Of a stretch of 64,000 nt of DNA, positions 11,277-22,800 are shown piece after piece; position 1 is the stretch's first letter; every line of letters starts with the position of its first letter. The DNA is taken from contig OY365814.1 in the NCBI GenBank assembly GCA_959347315.1, positions 32,033,387 through 32,097,386 of the forward strand. Reading direction: 5' to 3'. The notes below the pieces were generated by a model. The model worked only from the letters and a program-made list of their open reading frames with translations, searched no databases and was not told where the DNA came from. Both the position numbers and the translations under genes were made by a program. This DNA is from Bimastos eiseni. Lineage: Eukaryota; Annelida; Clitellata; Crassiclitellata; Lumbricidae.

Positions 11277-14200
11277 CTGCAAACAGAACGCACATTTATC
11301 ACATCGCAACACATGTCAACCGAATGGTTAATGACAGAGGCGGCGATCTCGTTCAACAGGTGGGGAAAACCCAATGAGAGGGGTAGAAAATGTGGGGTGC
11401 AAACATATAACTTGTTCCCTCTACAAGTCCCCCTCGACCCCCTGGATCGCCGCCATTGGTTAGAGAGCTTGTCCCGTGATGCACAGAGTGCAGGTTTGAT
11501 TTTCATTTTCTCTGAGACCTTTAGTGATTTTGAATAATGTAATGTAATCGAACATTTATATAGCACCCCTACAAGACACCCAACCAAGACCCATAGGTGT
11601 CTAATGCAATCCTGGTCTCTGCTTCCAGAGACCAAGGTAGTTGAAAACTCCCTGGATGTGAAATATCCAGTTTTCTGTCTGTCTTGCATTTCGAAATAAT
11701 TAGTACGTGCACACACTGCACAGACGGCATTAGTTAACTAGTTAAGATAAAGAATTATGTTTTAAATCTTCTGAACCTGCTGCTTTATTCTATGTAAGAA
11801 AGGGTAGGCCCTGTTGGCGGGACCCATCATCGGTCCCTTAGGTTTTTTCTTTCCCTATTATCTCTCCTTTCCGTGTACCACTGTTTTTAGTTATGCATTG
11901 TCATCATTGTTGATTCAGGTGATAATAAAAACATTTGGTTAAGGTTGTGTTGGGTTGTCTGTGTTGTCTGGTTTCCTTATGGCCGACGTATCAAGCGGTG
12001 GTTATAGGAAATCAATTCAGATCGCACACTGTAAACTAGTTAAATAGGAGACTATCAGTGCAAACATGTCATTCAAGTGAAATTGCAAGAGATGATTATT
12101 AATTTTTTTATTAATCTGTCGCCAAAATCCGCCTGCCCTGCCTAATGTCATCAAATTTTTATGTAGGTTTATACCGTTTCGTCACTGCAAATGGAAGACA
12201 GTTGTGAGCCACACATGATGGCCGTGAAGAGACCAAAGAGCAGAGCTTCAAACAGCAGAAACATCATGAAGATCGTCGTTGCAGCAGGTGAGAACCTTGG
12301 ACAGTCTAGGACCATCGAAATATACACAACTCGTGTCAAACAACCATCCACCAATAAATCAATCAATCAATAAATCAATCCATTGATCAATCCATTGATC
12401 AATCCACCAATCAATCAATCCACCAACCAACCAATCAATTAATGTTCATATAGGACCTTTTCAAGAAATTTAGTCAGAAGCGCTAAGGCACATGGCACAG
12501 ATCAATAAAATATCCTGCTCATAAGTTTCGGCAGACAAAATACAAACAAATCACATGTACTTGCTACCAAAAGTTGCGCGTGGAATGAGGCTCCTCAAAC
12601 AACTACTAGTTCTGCGAACACAGGAAACTATTGCTCATACATAAATATTTCATAAGTGTAACATTTTTTAATTGGCCACACAAGACTGCACACGCGTCTT
12701 GCACCACACAGACATGTGGCCCGTTTTGTCGCACTAATATGACAATCAGAATTCCACGACTGTCCACTTGGGCATAACCGAGTAGACAATTTCCATCGAG
12801 TACCAAATTCAATTACTTGGATGCACTATTTGCCAGATCCGGATATGAACCGGCAACTCTGGCCCTGCTAATACCATGTGCAAGTGAAGCTTAAAATTTT
12901 CGACTTTCGTCACTTTTGCCGTTTTGAGTAATGAAAAATTAGCAAAATAAATGTTTGTGCCCCTAATAACTAATAATAGGGTTTCAAAGTTTTAATTTTC
13001 GTGTCTAGAGTGTCAAATCTTAATGACAAATTATTAAATTAAAAAAAATTATTTTTAACTATTTGTGTGTGTAATATTTGCTGAGGCATATACTTCTGAA
13101 TCGTCCAGAAAAACGGGATATTCGGCCGAGGCGTATGGCCGAAACGATTTCTGGTTATGCAATACTGTCCACATGGCTAAATGGATATACAGGGTGGTCC
13201 AGCAGTCATATGCAGAGTTTATATGCATGCAAAGTCGAACAATGGATGAATGAATTGAATTCAATTTGAAAATGATTAACCCTTGATATGTTTCACTGTA
13301 AACTAAATTCTTTACTGCGTATGGATTGGTTGTTGAACGTGACAGTAACCCAATTCAGTACTGGAAGAATAAAAATATGCCTCCAGAGTTGCATGAGATT
13401 TACTTGCCATTCCAGCCACAAACCCACCTACGTCTCCCTTCATCCTCATAATCTCCTTGCCAAAAAATCCTGATGTCCAAAACGTTTACTGCCAGGATGT
13501 CAAAAAATTGTCAACAGTGTTAATCGGACATCCGTACAACAGAGTTTGATTAGTAACTAATCACAGAAGAACATACTAACCTACTTAATCAATGGCACAG
13601 TGGCTGATCGGTTAGAGTGGTCAGCCCGTAACATTCGGTGTGCGCCGAGTGAGCGGGTTCGACCCTTGTCCGAGGTATCAGTCACTGTGTAGGGACCTTG
13701 AACAAGTCCTTCGCAAACAGTTGCTCTGCAGTACAACTGCAATTGCGCTGTCGAGGCGTGTGTATGCACTTCTGAGCAAAAGATGTTGGAAGAAGGGCGG
13801 TATCAAATTTCAAGAATATCAAATAAGTTCAGACAGGTAAGGCTTTGTGTGACTCGTTAACTCACCTTTCCACTCGTTGCCGACGCATATCACAAAGTGA
13901 TAGATGGACATGTAGAAGGCATGACAGGAAATCACACAGATGTACATCTAAACAATAAAACACAAATGTCATGGACAGATAGAATAAACAAAGCAATGAT
14001 ATATTATTAATGTTGTCCCGCTGTTAAGGCCCAGAGTTGTCTCGCCAATAATGCCTCCACATATCAGCATCTTCCTAGACCCTCATTGCTAACAATGTCC
14101 ATGAGTATAGGTTGTGAGTTGTGTACCTGATTGTGGTGTGACACTCTGTAGGAGAATAATAAATAAATAAATCAATCCAATAAATAAATATATATATATA

Positions 14201-17200
14201 TGTATATATATTATATATATAATGTTATACTATATAGTTGTATTAGATTGTGTTTCAATATTTTTATAGCGCCTCTTACAGTACAACCTAATCAGAGGCG
14301 TTCTCAGTGCAAAAATAAAAATATATAAACTGTCTCTGTGTCTACAGTCCTGCATCGAGCGAAACAAGTACTCACAGTAAATAAGACAAAAAACTTCTGG
14401 TTGCTTTCGCCGACGCAGTTGTTAACCCACGGACAGTGGTGGTCCATCTTCCTTATGCAGCGCTGGCAAACACTGGAAAAAGACAACAATAGATCCAACT
14501 AAGATGGGCAAAAATGAAACACATTACGATTCCAAACATCAAAAACGGCATTGCACAGCAATACTGTCAAAGACAAGTCTTAAACCATAATGTTTATCAT
14601 TGGGTTATAAGGTTTGGATAAATAACAGCTATTCACTTAATAACTGTGACTCCGATTCAAATATATGTGACCTCACCCCACTTAAAAATTGCTTTTAGTA
14701 GTAGTAATAATAATAGTAATAAAAAAATAATAATAAATAATAAAATAATAATAATAAAAAATATAAATAATAAAATAATAATAATAAAAATAATAATAAT
14801 AATAAAAAAAATAACGTGGGTTAATAATAAAATAATAATAATATAGAAACTATAAGATTGGATGGAGTAAGGCACCTCTTACACCTTTTTGATTTTAACT
14901 GGAGCTGCTTCTATTTCTGTCTGTTTTCTTAGACTTCTTTTCCCTCGGCAATGCAGGCAAGGAGCATAACACATAATGTAAAGTATGTTTTAAACATTTT
15001 CAGCCCATTATAAAAATACAAGGAAAAGTGTCACTATTTACCTGCAATTTTACACCTATTTTCACCTGTAGGGATAAGTATCGTAATGTTACACCCATTT
15101 CCACCTGCAGGGATAAGTATCGTAATTTTACTCCTATTTTCACCTGCAGGGATAAGTGTCATAATTTTACATCTGTTTTCACCTGCATGAATAAATGTTG
15201 TTAGTTATCTATATCCTTACACCTATTTCCACCTGCATGGAAAGGTGTCAACACTAAACTGCATTTTAACACCTACAGGGATGTCTATGCCTATTTTCAC
15301 CTGAGAATGCAAATAAGTAGTGACAGTTATAGGGTGCATCTTCTCACCTGTTCAAAGCTCTGCAAGCCACCTTGAATTAAATCTGCACCCATTCTCACCT
15401 GCAGTGATGTGCTCTGTCGGGTTTAATGCTGACACACTTTGGACATTTGTAGACAACCTGGCCTTCCTTCAGGCCCATCTTTGCTATATTCTCCTTCGTG
15501 GCATTGCCTCTCGGAACAGCGCCCTAAAGAATCACACGAAAAACTGCTGTAACACTAAATAATACAAAGCACTTGTTATCAGATCTATCATAAGATTAAA
15601 ATAGACTCCAACATTTACAGAAACTGAAGTCCACTGGGTAAAAATAAATAAAACCAGAATAAAACGCAACTCATCCTCCACAACACCAGAGTTATCTCAA
15701 ATAGTAATCATAACATCCTGCTGTCATTCAAGCAATCCAGGGACGATTGTCATTGGCAACAGTGAAGAGGCACGACCTTTGACCTTTGTCTCAGCTTAAG
15801 TCTTACCAGAGAGCCACTACATAGAGACCTTGTGAAAGTCCCCTGATGTTTTGTCATTACATAGCAACAGTCAATAAGAAAACTGAAATATTTAATAATA
15901 ATAACAACAATGATAATTGATCGGAATAATTTTATAATAACTGAAGGATCAGAGGTACGCTGGTAAAAATAATAATAAAACAGCAATAACCATCGGAAGG
16001 GTATAGGCGATTGCCCCAGATCACCTCAACCTCTAACTCCACCACTGTTTGCACTCTGACAGCGCCAGTCCCAAGCCTGGACAAAAGGCGGAGGGCGACA
16101 CTACTGATTTATGTTATTACACAGTGATGTTAAACTGCAACTACCACCATCACCTCGACCTCTGACCCCGATACCCGGCATTCTCTAAATAAAACCCAAA
16201 CCGCCGAACTCACCGGATCCGAAAGCATGGCCCGCATGTGAGACGCAAAAGCGAGGAATGTGAAGAACTGAAAGATCGTTCCGTTGATGATGCTGTGGAT
16301 CTGATTGGGCGAAGGCAGCAGAATGACGAAGACGACGACGTACTCAGCATAGCCAATCAGAAGCCAGGTAAATATCGCACAGATCAGTCCACAGATGTCT
16401 TTGACGAGCCAGACCTCCCGACACTGCGGCCACGATATTCCGAGTCGCGTCCAGAAGGGCCCGCAGTCCATCAGAACCACGCTGTCGTCGTAAATCGCGT
16501 CGGGTTTCGCTCGACCGACGGTCCGAATAATAGGCCCGCCCGTCTCAGAAGAGTCATTCCTGTTGTTAGATACACCAAAGATGTGTTACGATATTGGTAA
16601 TTGAAAATTTATGAGTTATGGTAATTGCAAATTTACGTGTTACGGTAACAGCAATTGCAAATTTACGTGATACAGTAATGGTAATTGTAAATTTACGTGT
16701 TATGATAATGGTTATTGCAAATTCATGCAGCACCATGCAATGGATCTGGTACAACCGGAACTTAGCATTGTCGTAGATAATGCTAGATATAAAGGCTTCA
16801 GTTTCTGAGTTAAAGATATCTGGTGTTGTTCAGACTATTAAAAACGTCGCAGAAGATTTTTCCGATAACTGCTAGTTGTTCTTGTCCTTATCTGCATAAC
16901 TAATTACATTATGTAACTGAGCCGCCTGAGTAATATGAAAAAGCCCAAGTACCTATACCTAACTTAATATATGTCATACACACTATACTGGCTTCTTGTT
17001 GCTCAGCATAATGCCCATATCATGCTGACGTATGCTACAAATGCTACAATTGTTGGCACTGCTCCAGCAGTCCAGCATACTGCAGTAAGTTTTTTATATG
17101 TCTGTATTCTGGTCTTGAGTCAGCTGGGTTAGTAATCTTGGCACTCAGATACAGATCATAGAGATAAGTAGTTGCCCCGCTATTGAACTTGATCCGGTGG

Positions 17201-17735
17201 TCCCTTAGAACTGTGTTTTTGACCATACTTCTGGAACAGTCTGTCACTGCCTTCGTGTATAATTGGCTTTGACTCAGGACATGTATATTTAGATAACCAC
17301 AGCGCCTTTTTTGAGCTAATTTAATATGCGCTATGTTATATGTCCTCATACATGCGTACAGACAACGAAACACGAAGCCACAATGACACAGCTGATATAC
17401 TATACTGTTGCATTACACAGAGAATCATCGCAAATTTAGTAAATCGTCACACGATTCTAAACACGCACGCATCATTAAAAGACGACGGACACATCTACTA
17501 GTATAGCGTTCGCTGCATGCGCTCCATAAATGGGTCGTTGCTTTCGAAGCACAGCGTAAGCCAAACTAAATATTAAGAGAAGGAAATTTACGAGGCTGAT
17601 GAAGGCACCAGATTGAAATCGCAGTTACACGAACAAGAAACTAAGAATATCAATAACAAAGTTACGTGTCTTAACTTACATTTTTTGATAATTGTATTCG
17701 TTTACGACATCGGAACGCCGCACTGAGCTGTTCAT
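11115..17735 (-). CDS. DHHC-type palmitoyltransferase, ZDHHC3/ZDHHC7-like (whole gene, 7 exons)
   Basis: Predicted protein S-acyltransferase that transfers palmitate from palmitoyl-CoA to cysteines of client proteins; family members act in Golgi/endomembranes. Coding exons, in order: 17680-17735, 16214-16559, 15399-15523, 14376-14472, 13866-13947, 12175-12305, 11115-11276. They sum to 999 nt with every phase matching, giving 332 aa, close to the roughly 300-330 aa usual for ZDHHC3/7. Seen in the protein: transmembrane stretches near residues 74-100 and 106-131, DPG motif at 133-135, Cys-rich zinc-binding domain about 150-200, DHHC at 186-189 with catalytic Cys189, two more membrane stretches about 198-230 and 245-270, a SDET element (TTxE-like) at 276-279, and a PaCCT-like NVKSVFG at 299-305. 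The start is the only ATG found giving a phase-2 donor that fits exon 2. ZDHHC3 and ZDHHC7 are not separable here, so no symbol is given. Confidence 0.93.
11535..11640. repeat. GCGCTATATAAAT-type repeat end
   Basis: aacatttatatagcacccc module, shared with 14240-14310, 38830-38850, 45308-45490 and the last 30 bases of the window. Confidence 0.6.
12175..12305 (-). CDS. ZDHHC3/7-like exon 6: fourth membrane segment and TTxE-like motif
   Basis: Encodes [19 protein letters not shown], transmembrane segment 4 and SSICSDET. The last part aligns with HSICTDETGIEQL of ZDHHC3. Phase-1 acceptor and phase-0 donor (ACG|GTATAA). Confidence 0.93.
12340..12445. repeat. (AATC)n-like microsatellite in ZDHHC intron 5
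   Basis: Imperfect aatcaatcaatc and ccaatcaatc units immediately upstream, in transcript sense, of exon 6. Confidence 0.85.
12690..12785 (-). repeat. Second copy of the ZDHHC stop/3' UTR repeat
   Basis: About 85% identical to 11031-11117; lies in intron 5. Confidence 0.7.
13594..13812 (+). mobile_element. tRNA-derived SINE, full-length copy 1
   Basis: Head with A box tggctgatcggttagagtgg and B box gggttcgaccc, then a body with agggaccttgaacaagtcc, like the CCTTGAGCAAGG block common in animal SINEs, and an end ggcggtatcaaattt. Copy 2, opposite strand, is 30334-30546. Confidence 0.85.
13866..13947 (-). CDS. ZDHHC3/7-like exon 5: third membrane segment
   Basis: Encodes [19 protein letters not shown] and the lumenal ICVGNEWK. 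This corresponds to the MYIALISLHA segment directly after FVLFT in vertebrate ZDHHC3. Acceptor TTGTTTAG, donor AAAG|GTGAGT. Confidence 0.92.
14150..14230. repeat. AT microsatellite
   Basis: aataaataaat passing into tatatatata, in ZDHHC intron 4. Confidence 0.9.
14376..14472 (-). CDS. ZDHHC3/7-like exon 4: catalytic DHHC motif
   Basis: Encodes [19 protein letters not shown] followed by [13 protein letters not shown], an almost exact match to the DHHC core of ZDHHC3/7 proteins. Acceptor TTTTTCCAG, donor ACT|GTGAGT. All zinc-ligand Cys/His residues and the catalytic Cys are intact. Confidence 0.97.
14695..14845. repeat. (AAT)n microsatellite
   Basis: About 150 bp of aataataataaaa variants in ZDHHC intron 3. 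Confidence 0.9.
15010..15310. repeat. 39-bp minisatellite carrying splice-donor-like units
   Basis: Units of about 39 bp containing cacctgcagggataagt. In ZDHHC transcript sense each reads CTGCAG|GTGAAAATAGG, a near copy of the true exon 3 donor with its intron flank (GTGAGAATGGGTG) at 15399. About seven units are present. Confidence 0.85.
15399..15523 (-). CDS. ZDHHC3/7-like exon 3: DPG motif and start of Cys-rich domain
   Basis: Starts [11 protein letters not shown], which completes DPG, and carries VVYKCPKC and the zinc-ligand sequence RAHHCS. The donor CACTGCAG|GTGAGA is repeated many times in the adjacent intronic minisatellite (15010-15310). The exon ends in phase 2. Confidence 0.93.
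16214..16559 (-). CDS. ZDHHC3/7-like exon 2: first two membrane segments
   Basis: Encodes residues 19-134: a cytosolic N-terminal segment, a conserved WLVKDICG stretch matching the WFIRDGCG-like region of ZDHHC3, transmembrane segment 1 ending around VFVILLP, the IHSIING loop, transmembrane segment 2, and [10 protein letters not shown], the first half of the DPG motif. The donor is CCG|GTGAGT, phase 0. Confidence 0.92.
16590..16735. repeat. Minisatellite of about 36 bp, 3-4 units, in ZDHHC intron 1
   Basis: Units such as ggtaattgcaaatttacgtg; the array begins about 30 bp from the exon 2 acceptor. Confidence 0.8.
17680..17735 (-). CDS. ZDHHC3/7-like exon 1 (start codon)
   Basis: Begins with an ATG at 17735 and runs 18 codons plus two bases to a strong donor (AAT|GTAAGT). 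The phase-2 end pairs with the phase-2 acceptor of exon 2 and creates a second Met at the junction (residue 19). The N-terminus is hydrophilic and poorly conserved in this family, so this exon is inferred from phase and splice sites. A downstream in-frame start is possible. Confidence 0.65.
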
Positions 17736-18967
17736 GCGTTTCGCGATAAAACGTCATCAAATCATGTGTCCTGCAAAGCAAGTAAGTAAAGTACGTATTG
17801 GGAATCCCGAGCTTTGTACCGCACCCAAAGGCCCAAAACAACAAAGTCGCGGATTCGCTAGACCAGCTTATTCAGAGACGCTCAGTAAAATCAAAATTTG
17901 CAGGCAGGCAGGGTCAAAGTCGGTTCGCATTCTGTATTATTGCAGCTTTGTTGTCCTGGAGACCAAGGCCTCGAGTTTGGTTTCAAACGTCTTGGTCTTG
18001 ACTCTTGATAACAAAGGTCTTGCAAGACTCGATCGAGTTACATCATTAGCGTTGCCACGGGCGAGAAGGGGAAGCTGCCCCATCCCCGCCCAGGCTGGGT
18101 CGTGAAATTCGCGCATATCCGATGAGTTTTTTTTATTCTCGGAGGGGGTGGTCTGTGATTTGACATTTCCCATTGAAGGTCCTCGAGATCTTCGTAAGTT
18201 TTTTTTCTTCAAATGGTCTTCCATCACGTACTGTACTGTGCCAGGTGGCGGATTGAGCTCTAATTAAGCCGTTGACAGAAAGAATAGAATACAGAAAAGT
18301 TCTATGTTGTTTTATAATAACCTTGTGGCGCTTCAATCTACCGAGTAGGCATAGGCCTACCGACCACCGGCCGATGAAGGTTTGTTCTGAGCGCAGAGTC
18401 CCATTACCTTTGAGATACATATACTTTAGCTCCTCAACTAAGAGATTTAGGCCTACCTCTGGAAAAGAAAACCTTAACAACCAATAGAGTATATGCTTAT
18501 CGGTTGACTACATATAAAAGCCTCATTCCAGCTAACACTATAGTGTCATAATTATGTTAGCTGTAATGACTTATGTCTGAGGTTTTGAAACGCTCGGATA
18601 TCTGTCCCCTCTGGATGAGAAATTAAATCACTGACCTTGGGGATCTAGTGCTTTCGTATAATTATGAGCGAGTCCGTCGCCCGCCACTATATTACTCATT
18701 TTCTGTTCATTGTTTTGTTGGCTGATGAAATGTCGGCTAGTAATAACACTTATGACGATGATTATTAAGACTAGCGTAGGCCTAGATAGCTCTGATTAGT
18801 GCTGTCGTCTCTGGAGTGACGTTGAATAGATTCTAATTACAATAAACGAATTCGGTGGAGGCACCTGTATATGCCAATATACAAAATAATACAAAGATAC
18901 AGAAAGATGTACGTAGGCCCTACACACATTTATAGGATACACACCACACGTACATATGCACATACAA

Positions 18968-19023
<56 letters not shown>

Positions 19024-19754
19024 ACCTACAGGCTTACACATAATCACATGTAACAATTTCGGAGAAAGATTTTTAACTTTACACGCAGCGTACTACGATC
19101 ACCACTCAGAGAAAATTTGACTCATGAATTCCTACAGTATGCATATATAAACACAAACACATATAATATGCAAACTCATGTGGCTCATGAAGTTTTTACG
19201 GAGTTTTTCATGAATACAAACATGTACAGAAAATCACCGGTCAAGAACAATTCCATTTCAACAAGCATTGAAATAGTTATTAAGCTTACACCCATATATA
19301 TCGACCTAATTTCTTCAGTCTCTGTAGTATGATGCAATATATTATGTAATAATAATAAACACATATGTAGATCGTAAACAGACCCATACAATATGCATAA
19401 TATACATATATACTTATTTGTCATAGAGGCCTATCATTCTAAATTAGGCTACAAGCCCACCCAAATTAACATCAATGGTTGAATCAATTTAAAAGAACTA
19501 CAGTCAATTGCAGGCCTACTAAGGTTCAACTGTGTCTGAAGTCGAATATGGATAAAATTTGCCCAAAATACAAAAGCCTAACTATACAACTTGCGAGTTA
19601 ACACATGATAATGTTCCTGAGTACTATCATGTACCCATAATCACCCATATACAGTTAAACATACACTTAAATATCATATAAAATCATGAAAAATGTCATT
19701 GTTTCATTGTTTGTTGGCTCCTCTTTTTGATCTCTCTGTGATCGGTATTTTTGT
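17736..19754. other. Intergenic spacer between the PARP14-like end and the ZDHHC start
   Basis: About 2 kb that should hold the ZDHHC promoter and 5' UTR. No TATA-like element or CpG cluster stands out. I searched it for a WWE or ADP-ribosyltransferase exon and found none. Contains the CA tract 18968-19022. Confidence 0.5.
18968..19022. repeat. (CA)n microsatellite
   Basis: About 50 bp of nearly pure cacaca. Confidence 0.97.
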
Positions 19755-19892
19755 TCAATAATCTTTAACAATGAACTTGATTTTTTTCACAGCAATTGTG
19801 ACGTCATCCTTCAAACCCTCTATGTCAATTTTTCCGCTGCTCGGGGTGATTCGCACTAAGTGCAGGACCTGCAGGTATTCGAGTCGATCAAG
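19755..19892 (-). CDS. PARP14-like last exon 18: KH-like end and stop
   Basis: 138 nt. After GGAACAG it reads LDRLEYLQVLHLVRITPSS, then GKIDIEGLKDDVTIAVKKI and KFIVKDY before TGA (19755-19757). The IxIEGLxDDVxxAVxxI pattern is KH-like. It joins exon 17 in phase 0 to give LTDEQLDRLEYLQ. The acceptor polypyrimidine tract is modest. Confidence 0.66.
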   Translation of the reverse strand, partial: LDRLEYLQVLHLVRITPSSGKIDIEGLKDDVTIAVKKIKFIVKDY

Positions 19893-22800
19893 CTGTTCCG
19901 TAACAGAACAAATATCCAGTTAGTATAATTATTAATCATCATCGGAAACATAAAAGACAGTTGTATGATGTTTCTGTTGTGCCATAATTATGTATAAACA
20001 CTGCAAGCGTATGAGATCGGTAGGCTATAAGTTGCATTCAGCGTGATTTCGCTTTTTCGTCTTGAAATCTAATCTCAAGGATTTGCCCTGCTTGGCTGCG
20101 TCCAAGTGCCCTGAAATCTTTTCATTCACGACTGGAAACCAAACTATTTATTACAGCTGTTGTTAGATTCCACAGTTTCTACTGTCGCGCCACTACACGA
20201 CCACCATCATTAACCGTATCACCACGCCATCTCCAAAGCTTCATCTTTTCTAGACTCCAAACTACCCAGGGCTGTTTACAGTACAAATCGATAAAAATTC
20301 TAGGTCTTTAAAATGAACCTTAAAACCCCAAATTCCCAGTGAAGTAATGAATGGAAAACGCTTTTCAAGAGGCGCTTTAGATAAGGTTGCTTGAAACTGC
20401 GGTCCACTGACGATCGAGTGCAGACCTGTAGGGCTAACTGTAAGCTCACATTTATCGAGCGCCAAAAGGAGAAAAAACTCGTCCAGAACCAGTGAAGTCA
20501 CTGACAATGAACTCCGCCGCTGTTCGCTCTCTGGCCGTGCCAGCACCAAGCCTGGATAAAGGAGGAGGAGACGATAATGATAATTACCAATCACAGTGTC
20601 GTAAAACTTAAACTATCATTGACAAATAATAGACTTGCTAAACCGTAGAAGTTTGGGTCCAACACAGAAAAAGCTTCTTCTGGACTGATGAGCTATACAT
20701 CTGTTTAAGCCTATGAAGGTTAGAGGGACATTCAGAAGTCCATGGGCAGACGACCGAAACCGATTGATTGATACGGTGACCGTCTGGTCCGCTGATTGGC
20801 TAAGTTGATTGACTGATTGATTGAATTTAATACCTGCTCGTCTGTAAGTGATTTCGTTATCTCCAGAGACCGCTTGTCGGAGGAGTCTGCGATGAACTTC
20901 GTCGTTTCTGACTTAACCATTTCAACGACAGATCGCGAAAGAGCGTTAATGACAATTACCAACTTCTCGTCATAGGTTCTGAAGGCTCTCGTCCCTAGCA
21001 AATACACACAAACATGGACACAAAATACAAACAAACACGTCTTCCCGTGCATCTCCACCTCAAGACTTCTTAGCAACTTGAGCACCTCTGAGTAGATACC
21101 TTGAAGGGGCGCTATATCAAGTATTTTGATTGAATGATTGATTGATTGACATAGGCCTATATACAGAGAGGAAAATCAATAGATTTCCATAGAAAATCAA
21201 TCAAACAGACTACTTTCAATTCATGGACAAAAAGACTACTCTCAATTCATGTGCAATACAAGAACAAGTTTCACAAACCAGAATAGAATTTAATGTCTTT
21301 AACAGCATTCCATTAACACAATGTTAAATATCTTCTGTATACGTTATTCTAACACACATTGAAACGATGCAGGCATTGGTAAATTAATAACAGCATTCCA
21401 GGAATAAGTTACTTAAATAAATGAATCAATATAGGAAAGGTAATAAATTGTACCAATCACCACTAATTTTAACATCAATTCGAATAACAAAATAAGTTGG
21501 CAGAAGCATAAAAACTGTAGCAGCAAGAGAAATATCAATTTTAAAATTCTTACAATCACACGTCTGACTAAATACAGTATGCTTAAAAGAATCAATAACC
21601 TCTCGTGAATAAATAAATTAATTAAATAAGTTAACGAAGATTCTACCATTCTCCATTTTAGCAGAAGCAAAAAACAATCTAAATAGCAACAGGAACATCA
21701 ACTTTTAAAATTTATACAGATTAACAATAAATCACACATTTGACAAGCCACAGAATGCTTATAAGAATTAAAAGACTAAGGAATAAATGAATAAATAAAT
21801 AAAATAACAAAGATTGTACCATTCCCATTTTAGCAGAAGCAAAAACAACTTAAATTGCTTCAGACACATAAATTTTAACATTTCTACAGATGACGAATAA
21901 ATCGCACATTTTGCTAAATGCTGTACTCACAACAATTAGTAACCTCCAATGCTTGACTTAATTAACTAAATATGCTAACAAAGATATTACAAATTTTCCC
22001 TTGTAGCAGAAGCTACAAGTAAACAACTGTAATTGTAACAAATATATACACTATTAAATTTCTACACGAGATCAATGACCAATCACACTTTTACTAAATC
22101 ACACATGATCAAAAATCAACAACACAATGACTAATTTGACTAAAACACACATGATCCACAATCAATCACGTGAGACTAAATCACATGTGATCAACAATAA
22201 ATAACATATTAGACCATAAATACTGTATAAGAATTAGTGAGCAAGGAAACCATATGACGGCTTGACATAATACTTATAAAATTCATATAATATTTAATGT
22301 TTGTTATATGAATTCAAAATCCAGGGGTCAAGTGCCCCAAAGTGAGGGCACCAATGTCTGCCAATATACCAGAGAGCACACCCACATGGTGTATTTGACT
22401 GTAGTAAATACTACAACTTTAGACCACAATGACTAGGCCTATATTTCGCTTCATGTGTTTTCAAGAACATATTCACATGTTCTAAAGTCATTTATTCAGC
22501 ATTAATGCCCTCCATAAGACCAGAAAAAATACTCCACATAATAATAAATTATACAGGACAGTAATCGCAACTATATTTGCAGGCACACTGAGCCAAACTA
22601 CTCCTGGGAAAAAATGAATAAATAATGTTTATTAAATAAGATTTGAGAATATACAATTGTGATTATATTCGAACATTTATATAGAGCCATTGGGTGATTC
22701 TGAAGCACACAAAAAACAAAACACACCTCTGACTAAAACACACTTGATCATTAACACATTTGACTAAATCACACAAGATCAACAATCAAAAACACTTTTG

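Noticed and set aside
11154..11537. 127-codon plus-strand open frame
   Set aside because: Shadow of the well-supported ZDHHC exon 7 on the other strand.
13594..13680. Possible functional tRNA gene
   Set aside because: A and B boxes are present, but the sequence does not close a tRNA acceptor stem and continues into a SINE body with a second copy elsewhere.
17044..17373. 109-codon minus-strand open frame in ZDHHC intron 1
   Set aside because: No recognisable domain and no phase-compatible splice sites; not needed for the closed ZDHHC frame.
17736..19754. Possible missing WWE or PARP catalytic exons of the PARP14-like gene
   Set aside because: No frame on the minus strand shows the expected HGT/YxE-type landmarks or suitable splice pairs.
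20262..20594. 110-codon minus-strand open frame
   Set aside because: Overlaps dispersed repeat A and shows no family resemblance or splice structure.
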